Source of the DNA: Hyperoodon ampullatus
Lineage: Eukaryota; Chordata; Mammalia; Artiodactyla; Ziphiidae
Assembly: GCA_949752795.1 (NCBI GenBank)
Contig: OX457071.1
Coordinates: 77,093,983 to 77,157,982 of the forward strand
DNA: 64,000 nucleotides
Direction of reading: 5' to 3'
Shown here in pieces: positions 56,161 through 64,000 of the stretch. The notes beneath the pieces are model-generated. The model was not told the origin of the DNA, did no database searches, and worked only from the letters and a program-made list of their open reading frames with translations. Made by a program: the position numbers and the translations under genes. The stretch's first letter is position 1. Every line of letters begins with the position of its first letter.

Positions 56161-56510
56161 TTTACACGCAGCTCAAACAGCCTATGATATTTTTACTTGC
56201 TCCCCGTAAAAGGTGTGTGCCAAGATCTGTCAGTGTCCCAAAGGGGAGGGTCTCAGCACCTGGATTCAGGCTGATTGGAAGCCAGACCCTCAGGCAGCAG
56301 CTTTTAAAAGAATGCAATGTATACAGCCCTGTGGGACTGCAAATGTAAGCCCTGCTGGCCACCAGAGCCAGGCTATCTGGAGGTGTCCCCTGGGCAGCAG
56401 TTGCAAAAACTGGGGCTCCAGACAAGCGTATGAGCTCTTCTCTGGGAGATACCAGTGAGCTAGAGAAAGGTAGAGGGAGCATGCCCAAATGATCCACAGC
56501 CCATGTTCAT
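56161..56510. repeat. Unassigned repeat-like block after L1
   Basis: The block after 56160 ('gctccccgtaaaaggtgtgtgc ... gccctgctggccaccagagccaggc ... gagctcttctctgggagatacc') looks like a moderately repeated mammalian element. I cannot name its family. A 111-codon minus-strand open frame spans it but has no recognised domain. Confidence 0.35.
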
Positions 56511-57110
56511 TTCGTTTTGTTTTGTTTTGTTTTAATAGTGGTCACCCACTATTAAAGTGATATCTTATTATGGCTTAGATTTTCATTTACCTAGTGATTA
56601 GTGATGTTGAGCATCTTTTCATATGCTTCTTGGCCAGGTATCTGGGTTTTAAACTGTTATAGAGTGCTAAATTGTAGCTGTTTTCAGCCAATCCTCGTGT
56701 CTTTTGTAAGACTACATAACAAAAACAGCTCACAAACAATCTAGAGACCAATGAGCTTTTTAAGGTGCCTCAGAAGTTGAGCCCCTGTCACTTCAGTTGG
56801 GTTCTAACACTGTTGGGTTGGAGACCTTCAGTGTGGCCCAAAGCATGTAGCAGTTCTAGTTCAGTCACCGTTTAAGTAAGCGGATGAATACTCACTTAGA
56901 AGGATATAAAAGCCTCTTAAAAGAGAAGGAATGTCTTATTACATATAGAAAACTCTAGGCCTACATGATTCCACTGCTGTATTCTTCCATCCATTTAAGG
57001 AAGAAATAAGACCAACTCTACACAGATGTTTCCAGAAGGTAGAACACTTCCCAACTCTTAACTATGAGGCTGGCATTGCTCTGATCCCAAAGCCAGACAA
57101 ACGCTCTCTG
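56511..57110. mobile_element. L1-like scraps
   Basis: A (GTTTT)n stretch leads into 'tagtgatgttgagcatcttttcatatgcttcttggcc' (antisense L1) at about 56560-56640. At about 56930-57110 'gattccactgctgtattcttcc ... caaagccagacaaacg' is diverged sense L1 ORF2. Between them nothing is recognised. Confidence 0.5.
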
Positions 57111-59200
57111 CAGAGGGCCCTCAGACCTCCTTCCTAAAGCACACTGACTGGTACCAGTGGGAGTGTGACTGGTGAAGCTGGGCCTGGAGCTCAGTGCTGG
57201 AAAGGGGGTGGGGAGGTGGTACAGGCTGGGGTGCTGTGGGAGTTCAGTCACGACGAGCACCCTGAATGGAACTTTACAGAAGCGCAAGTTCTCTGGGTCC
57301 TGTGTGTGCCGCAGCGGGAGGGGCCTCCTTCAGAAGCAGCTCGCTCATGCTGTGCAGGGTCTTTTTCCTTCTTTAAAGTTTATTTCTGTGTCCCGTTGAG
57401 TGAAATGCACCTTCCCACTGTACGGAACAGAAGGAATAGTTACTCTGCTTTTTCATCAAATGAGAATTTTTCTGGCAGTTTTGCAGTGATTGACATGGCT
57501 TAGCCATTTTCACACAATTCTTCCCCATTCTTTTTACGCCTGTTTTGTCCTGAGTCCTTAGGTTTCTGTGGTCCCCAAGGTCCATGCACTTGGCCTGCTC
57601 CCCTGGCTGTGGAAGAAGAGGGGGCTCCTGCTGTCTCCCCCCAGCTCCGTCTGCTGTGCTGCCTGCTGGGTGGAGTGAAGGCCACGTGGGACCATCAAAG
57701 CCCTTTCCATCATCTTAGATCCTGACCTTCCCATGAAACCTGCCCAGGAGGAGGGGGTGACACCAAGAAGAGGGAGAAAAGCTGGAACTGGAGTAAATGC
57801 TAAGACCTGCAGGTGAGCTTCGAGGAGAGATGTGGGCTGGGACACGGCAGGGACAAGCCCGGAGGTGTGGGCGCCAGGTGCTTGGCCCTCCCTGCTCTTA
57901 GCAGCTGGCGGTTAGGCAACCACAGGGCTGGGATTTCTGGCAAAGTTTTCTCCATTTCACTCATCTGTGAGGGCTCAGCACTTCTCATGAATTAGTGCAT
58001 GGAAGACGCACAAAAACCTTGCGAAGTTATACAACTCTTCCTTTTTCTTTCAGGTGTGGCGACCCTGAGGCCTGGCTGGGAGCCCAAGGATTCAGGCAGA
58101 GTCCCAGCGAGGGCGGCTCAAGACGCCTTCCCTTGGCATCCTTGTCATCGCAGCTCAGGAACTGCCCAAGAGCACACAAGGCAGGTCCAAACCCGGACCT
58201 AATGCAGGACTCACCCCGCGGGGCACCCACAGGCCCTCAGCGAGGAGCGTGTGCCCCACGGAAGGCTGTGCCATGCTTGTCAGGACTGGAGAGGCTGCCT
58301 GGAAACACTTTTGTTCCTGCCTTTAGAAATCTGCTTGCACTTCCTAGAAAATATACATCATATATATATTTTTATACATAAAAATATAAATACACACACG
58401 TATTCAGATGTCTCCCTTGAAACTGTGACGCCCGCACGTTAACATTCTCATCTTAAACAGAGAACACTTGGCTTGGGGTAGAGCTACCTGTGTGCTAAAT
58501 CAGCAGCTGTGGATTGTCCTGCCCCTTAGGTTTCAGATCTACCTGGCCCTGTGATGCACGAGGCTCCCCTGGGCTTTGATGTCAGAAGAACTTGAGGTGC
58601 CCTGTCCCTCCCTCAGGTCCCCGCAGTCTGGAGCCTCAGCTCCTCCATCTCTGCGTACCTGGCACGAGATGCAAAGTGCCCGGAGCAGCTTGGCACCAAT
58701 GGACAGAAACTCCTTTAAGCAGCTTCCAGCCTTGGAGGACCCGACAGATCCAACTTTTTCAATTTTACACTCATTGTGCAAGTATATTGAACATGAATTG
58801 TATTCATTTATCACCCAAGTGAGAAAACATGGATCTTTTAAAAACCTACCAAATGTAAACTTTTCCTAAGACCTCATCTATACAAAGAAGTAACTACTAG
58901 TTGGACTGATCTTTCAAGACCTCTCTTTATGATTACTTATTTCCTGAAATGTTTTATTTTTTATTAAAATAACATGTATTGCACAAAATTCAGAAGAAAA
59001 TATCAAAGTGAAAGAAGAAATTTTTTTAATTATCCATGACCCTGTCAGGTAGAGTGATAACAACTATGAATATTTTGGTGTTTTTCATTCATTTTGTGTG
59101 GATACACATATATATAAATAAATACGTGCCAATGTGGAATGACATGGTAACATTTATTTGATAATCTTTTTCTAAACATTTCATCAATATATACTACAGA
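57111..59200. other. GC-moderate intergenic stretch with few repeats
   Basis: No SINE or clear L1 occurs in about 2.1 kb, unusual for this part of the window. Many overlapping short open frames exist on both strands, but none shows a recognised domain or a codon-like conservation pattern that I can judge. A TA-rich stretch lies at 58348-58400. Confidence 0.45.
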
Positions 59201-59215
59201 AAAATGCACAACCTC

Positions 59216-59426
59216 CTTTTTTTTTTTTTTTTTTTTTTTTAATCTTTGCGGTATGCGGGCCTTTCACTGTTGTGGCCTCTCCCGTTGCGGGGCACAGGCT
59301 CCGGACGCGCAGGCTCAGCGGCCATGGCTTACGGGCCCAGCCGCTCCGCGGCACGGCCCGGGGCACGAACCCGTGTCCCCTGCATCGGCAGGCGGACTCT
59401 CAACCACTGCGCCACCAGGGAAGCCC
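59216..59426 (-). mobile_element. Short-form CHR-type SINE with internal deletion (antisense)
   Basis: Complete ends with about 24 T. Compared with other copies, the segment between 'ccgctccgcggca' and 'ccggggcacgaacccg' lacks about 14 bases (near 59352-59358). Confidence 0.93.
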
Positions 59427-59587
59427 ATCCTTTTATATGCAATACATGACAATCATCTTAACCTAGCATTAAATCCTCTTCTATAGCAGAGTGCAGGTTT
59501 CCTCTGTGAACCTGCTGCCTCTCCGGGATTCCGGAATTGCCTGAGGTCAAACAACCTTCCGATACGAGTTTCAGTTCTTCAGTAAGA

Positions 59588-59731
59588 TTTTTTTTTCTCT
59601 TTTTTTTTTTTTTTGGCCTTGCCACGCGGCTTGCAGGATGTTGGTTCCCCGACCAGGGACTGAACCTGCGCCCTCAGCACCTCAGCGGTGAAAGCACAGA
59701 GTCCTAACCACTGGACTGCCGGGGAATTCTC
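59588..59731 (-). mobile_element. Minimal tRNA-Glu SINE (antisense)
   Basis: T-rich start, 'ggccttgccacgcggcttgc', 'gttccccgaccagggactg' and 'ccactggactgccggggaattc'. Confidence 0.9.
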
Positions 59732-59744
59732 CAGTAGGACTCTT

Positions 59745-59965
59745 ATTTCAAGGTCCTGCACACTCTCCCAGGTCATCTATGGAAACTCATGGGCCTTAGG
59801 ACCACCTGTATCAGGACCCTGGGGCTCTTGATTAAAATGCAGATTCTTGAGTTCCCACCTCAGCCTTGCTGAATAAGAATGTCTGGGTTTGGGGTCCAGG
59901 AATCTTCATTTTAAATAAGCCCATCTAGAAATTCTTAGGAGCATTAAAGTCTGAGTGACCCTGGC
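59745..59965. repeat. MER5-like hAT-Charlie relic
   Basis: 'ggaccacctgtatcaggaccctggggctcttgattaaaatgcagattcttgagttcccacctcagc' and 'ggtccaggaatcttcattttaaataag' have the MER5/Charlie nonautonomous pattern. Assigned from memory. Confidence 0.65.
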
Positions 59966-60448
59966 CTTTGGCCACATTAATGTGAACATTCCTTCTTGGG
60001 GTGTTGTTTTCCAGAATGGTTGAGGAGGTATAGTCCTCGCATTCTTCATTAAAGGGGCTTTGTGTTCCTCAGTGACGCCTAGATTGTCGGGTCTCGGCTT
60101 AACAGGAGGTTGTGTGGAGATGAGATGCCTTGGTGGTGGGGGAGATGAGCCGGCTGCATTACCTACTCAACCACTTTCACCCCCCGGAGCCTGGATTTTC
60201 TCACTGCAAAACGGTGGTGAAGATAATTATCTCATGGGGTTGCTCCAAGGACTGCATGAGATCATGTTTGGGAAAGTCTCTGCAAACCAAAATCTGCTCT
60301 ACAATATTATTCTCGTTATCCACAGCTCAACACTTTTCCCTCTCAGCCATGGGGGGTCCTGGGTAACCATTGCTCCTACACGTGTGATGCCCTTATACGG
60401 TAGCCACTAGCCACATGTGACTTGAACATTTAAAATGTGGATAGTCTG

Positions 60449-60570
60449 GGGAATTCCCTGGCACTCCAGTGGTTAGGACTCTGCGCTTCCACTGCAGGGA
60501 GCCTGGGTTCGATACCTGGTGGGGCAACTAAGATCCCACATGCTGTGCAGTGTGGCCAAAAGGAAAAAAA
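60449..60570 (+). mobile_element. Minimal tRNA-Glu SINE
   Basis: 'ggaattccctggcactccag', 'ggactctgcgcttccactgc' and 'gatcccacatgctgtgcagtg'. Near-perfect duplication gtggatagtctg and gtggctagtctg at 60437-60448 and 60571-60582. Confidence 0.93.
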
Positions 60571-60612
60571 AGTGGCTAGTCTGAATATTGTTAGTTTTTT
60601 CTTATATTTATT

Positions 60613-60829
60613 TTTTTTTATTTTTTATTTTTTTTGTGGTACGCGGGCCTCTCACTGCTGTGGCCTCTCCCACTGCAGAGCACAGGCTCCAGACGCGCAG
60701 GCTCAGCAGCCATGGCTCACGGGCCCAGCCGCTCCGCGGCATGTGGGATCTTCCCGGACCGGGGCACGAACCCGTGTCCCCTGCATCGGCAGGCGGACTC
60801 TCAACCACTGCGCCACCAGGGAAGCCCCC
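60613..60829 (-). mobile_element. Short-form CHR-type SINE (antisense)
   Basis: Complete antisense short form. Perfect 13-bp duplication tcttatatttatt at 60600-60612 and 60830-60842, next to the 3' end of an antisense L1. Confidence 0.95.
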
Positions 60830-60842
60830 TCTTATATTTATT

Positions 60843-62240
60843 GAAATAGAGTTGATTTACAAAGTTGCATTAGTTTCGGGTGTACAGCAAAGTGATTCCG
60901 TTATACCTATATATATATATATGTTCTTTGTTAGATTCTTTTCCATTGTAGGTTATCACAAGATACTGAATAGCGTTCCCTGTGTGACACAGCAGGTCCT
61001 GGTTGGTTCTCTGTCTCATACACAGTACTTTGTATCTGTTCGTCCCAAACCCGTACTTTATCCCTCCCCCCTTCCCCGTTAACCATAAGTTTGTTTCTAT
61101 GTCTGTGAGGCTATTTCTGTTTCATAAATAAGTTCATTTGTATCATTTCTTTAGATTCCGCATATAAGCGATATCATATGATACTTGTCTTTCTCTGACT
61201 TCACATAGTATGATAATCTTTAGGTTCATCTCTTGCTGCAAATGGCATTATTTCATTCTTTTTTATAGCCGAGTAGTTTTCCATTATATATACGTACCAC
61301 ATCTTCTTTATCCATTCATCTGTCAATGGACATTTAGGTTGCTGCCATGTCTTGGCTATTGGACATAGTGCTGCTATGAACATTGGGCTACATGTATCTT
61401 TTTTTTTAAATTTATTTTTGCCTATGTTGGGTCTTCGCTGCTGCCCACGGGCTTTCTCTAGTTGCAGCGAGCAGGGGCCACTCCTCGTTGCAGTGCGCAG
61501 GCCTCTCACTGCAGTGGCCTCTCGTTGCAGAGCACAGGCTCCAGGCGAGCGGGCTTCAGGAGTTGTGGTGCACGGGCTTCAGTAGTTGTGGCTCGTGGGC
61601 TCTAGCGCACAGGCTCAGTAGTTGTGGCGTACGGGCTTAGTTGCTCCGCGGCATGTGGGATCTTCCGGGACCAGGGCTCAAACCCATGTCCCCTGCATTG
61701 GCAGGCGGATTCTTAACCTCTGCGCCACCAGGGAAGCCCTGTCTTTTCGAATTATGGTTTTCGCCAGATACATGCCCAGGAGTGGGATTGCTGGGTCATA
61801 TGGTAGTTCTATTTTTAGTTTTTTAAGGAACCTTCATACTGTTCTCCATAGTGGCTGCACCAGCTTACATCTGCACCAACAGTGTAGAAGGGTCCCCTTT
61901 TCACCACACCCTCTCCAGCATCTGTTATTTATAGAGTTTTTGATGATGGCCATTCTGCCCGGTGTGAGGTGATACCTCATTGTGGTTTTGATTTGCATTT
62001 CTCTAATAATTAGCAGTGTTGAGCATTTTTTCACGTGCCTGTTGGCCATCTGTATGTCTTCTTTGAAGAAATGTCTATTTAGATCTTTTGTCCATTTTTT
62101 GATTGGATTGTTTGTTTTTTGGGTTATTGAGATGTATGAGCTCTTTGTATATTTTGGCAATTAATTCCTTGTTGGCTGCATCATTCGCAAATATTTGCTC
62201 CCATTCCATACGTTGTCTTTTTGTTTATGGTTTCCTTTGC
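60843..62240 (-). mobile_element. L1 3' fragment (antisense), split by a SINE
   Basis: It runs from 'gaaatagagttgatttacaaagttg' through 'ctttatccattcatctgtcaatggacatttagg', resumes after 61740 with 'ggagtgggattgctgggtcatatgg' and ends near 'ccattccatacgttgtc'. On minus ORF2 pieces read WIKKMWYVYIMENYSAIKKN and [19 protein letters not shown]. Confidence 0.88.
61402..61739 (-). mobile_element. Long-form CHR-type SINE inside L1 (antisense)
   Basis: Complete antisense long form. L1 text 'tgtatctttt' on the left and 'tgtcttttcgaattatgg' on the right bound it. Confidence 0.92.
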
Positions 62241-62555
62241 TCTGAATATTATAATAGATATACTGTAAGTTAAAGTACACATCAAACTTTGAAGACTCAG
62301 TGCAAAAAAACAGAAAGTAACTATCTCAATAAATTTTTAATATTGACTACCTGTTGAAATAGTATTTGGAGTTAAGAAAAATATATAATTAAAATCTATT
62401 TCACTTTTTTTCATTTTTTCTAATGTGGCTAACTAGAAAACATTTAATTGCATGTGTGATTTGCACTATATTTTTGTGGGTAATGCTTTTCTAGAGACCT
62501 TTTCAATAAAATACGTGCAGTAAAATTCACAAGTAAAAAAGAAGGATGTCAATAA
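62241..62555. other. AT-rich intergenic gap
   Basis: Nothing recognised. AT-rich with A and T runs. Confidence 0.5.
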
Positions 62556-63070
62556 GTAAGAAAACAAACAACCGAAGTTTAAAAATGGGCCAAAGACCTT
62601 AACAGACATCTCAGCGAAGAAGACATACAGATGGCAATAAGCCTATGAAGAGATGGTCCACATCACGTCATCAGGGAAATGCAAAGTAAAACAATGAGAC
62701 ACCACTCCACCCCTACGAGAAGGGCCAAACTCCAGAACACCGACCACACCCAGTGCCAGCGAGGCTGTGGGGCCGCAGGCGCTCTCGTCGCTGTGGCGGG
62801 AACGCAGGGTGGTGCAGCCCCTTTGGAGGACGGTTTGTGCCCCCCTCCTCGAAGCTGCCGGCCCGGCCGGGCTCCCAAGTGGCGGTCAAAGTGCCACATT
62901 CAGGAACCTGCACACAACAGGCCTGACTGGCTGGAAGCGGGACTGACCAGGGGCACCTCTGTTCTCTGGTGAATCTGTCTCATCAGATAACGAAATGAAG
63001 ATGTTTCAGAGGATTTAAAAGTGGGCTGGAGTAACCTTGAACTACTAACACAGCACGCTCTGTATAGTGA
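62556..63070 (+). mobile_element. L1 ORF2/3' fragment (sense), diverged
   Basis: 'aaaaatgggccaaagaccttaacagac', 'gaagacatacagatggcaataagc' and 'cagggaaatgcaaagtaaaacaatgagac' are sense L1. From about 62760 the sequence is GC-richer, with possible CpG-carrying drift of the same region ('tttggaggacggtttgtgcc'). Confidence 0.75.
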
Positions 63071-63505
63071 TTGTAGTCGTCCCTCTGGATTCACCAAGCT
63101 GTTGAGTTGTAAACGTGAGGGAAAGAGTTCCACGTGAGTGTGACAAGTCAGCATTTGTATTTTACACAATTAAAGGGACAAAATAAATTTTTAAAAAGTC
63201 TTTAAAGGTAAAGAAGAATGTATTGGCCTGAAGGAGTAATTGGCCTAAGAGTAGGGTAACGTTATAATTTCACATTCTCAGCCCTTCCGGCCACCCGTGG
63301 AATCACAGAGCACTCTGTCCTGAGCGTTGTTAGGAGGAGGCCGAGGGAGGGGACCGAGACCCAGGCTTCATGAAGTCACTTTAAGGAAGTGATAGCTACA
63401 GAGTAGAAAACATGACTGAGGCCCAGGGAAGGTGAGGTGCGGGTCGTGGCTAAGAAGGCCAGAGTCTAGCGCACAGCATTCTCTCGAGGGCGGCTGTTAA
63501 GATAT
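63071..63505. other. Intergenic gap, nothing recognised
   Basis: Its first half may be the end of the preceding L1. The remainder is unassigned. Confidence 0.4.
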
Positions 63506-63507
63506 TT

Positions 63508-63855
63508 TTTTATTATTTAATTAAATAATTTTTGGCTGCGTTGTGTCTTCGTTGCCGTGTGCGGGCTTTCTCTAGTTGCGGCGAGCGGGGGCTACTCTTC
63601 GTTGCGGTACACGGGCTTCTCATTGCGGTGGGTTCTCTTGTTACGGAGCACGGGCTCTAGGCACGCGGGCTTCAGTAGTTGTGTCACGTGGGCTCAGTAG
63701 TTGTGGCTCACAGGCTCTAGAGCGCAGGCTCAGTAGCTGTGGCACACAGGCTTAGTTGCTCCGCGGCATGTGGGATCTTCCTGGATCAGGGCTCGAACCC
63801 GTGTCCCCTGCATTGGCAGGCGGCTTCTCAACCACTGCGCCACCAGGGAAGCCCC
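63508..63855 (-). mobile_element. Long-form CHR-type SINE (antisense)
   Basis: 'tttttggctgcgttgtgtcttcg', 'ctctagttgcggcgagcgggg' and 'gcgccaccagggaagcccc'. It is one of the cleanest long copies by eye. Confidence 0.94.
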
Positions 63856-64000
63856 GTAATTCACCTTAAAATACTCCAGTGCAGCTGGTGTGATATCACG
63901 TGTGTGCCAATCAGCTTCACATCTAATTCTGAGAATGTGCAGCCAACCGCCTGCTACCAGCACTAAAACACAGCTCAGCCATCACCGGAGTGAGCCGCCC

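Noticed and set aside
57111..58870. Multiple 60-130 codon open frames as genes
   Set aside because: They overlap in several frames on both strands, lack recognised domains and splice-linked partners, and none stands out.
43860..64000. LATS2 first exon in the right part
   Set aside because: I found no second CpG-rich promoter and no LATS2 coding sequence. In human the gene starts many kilobases beyond SAP18.

Overview
This window is vertebrate nuclear DNA, most probably from a cetacean. The genes have introns. Tens of copies of tRNA-Glu-derived SINEs of the whale/hippo/ruminant CHR type are present: a short form of about 200 bp, a long form of about 320 bp and a minimal form of about 120 bp. 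L1 fragments are common, and older MIR, L2, DNA-transposon and mariner relics occur. I saw no BovB or Bov-tA, which would be expected in a ruminant. No bacterial-style operon, CRISPR array or viral genome is present.

Four known protein genes are recognisable. They are in the order and relative orientation of the human 13q12.11 block, read in reverse: ZDHHC20 (+, last three coding exons, 629-3663), MRPL57 (-, coding 9474-9782), SKA3 (+, eight coding exons, 10100-31540) and SAP18 (-, four coding exons, 38967-43656). LATS2, the next gene in human, is not seen and would lie beyond the right edge. MRPL57 and SKA3 are head to head across a CpG-rich promoter of about 200 bp. It carries tandem ETS-like sites, a perfect TCTCGCGAGA palindrome, a CCAAT box and a TTTGAA (CHR) element. 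SKA3 and SAP18 are tail to tail. SAP18 starts in a second CpG-rich region, which also carries a near-perfect TCTCGCGAG motif.

From about 44.5 kb to the right edge the DNA is gene-poor and repeat-rich. It holds a 1.23 kb mariner with a decayed transposase, several L1 pieces in both orientations, and many SINEs. Many of the SINEs still have clear target-site duplications, so their order of insertion can be read: SINE in SINE, SINE in L1, SINE in MIR. One long SINE appears to carry extra non-SINE 3' sequence inside its duplications.

The most notable observation is one extra base in SAP18 exon 3 (the T run at 39480-39482 on the + strand). It breaks the reading frame of an otherwise highly conserved gene, so it is an assembly error, a rare allele or a real lesion. 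I found no convincing undescribed biological system; the interest lies in regulatory architecture, gene integrity and retroposon history.
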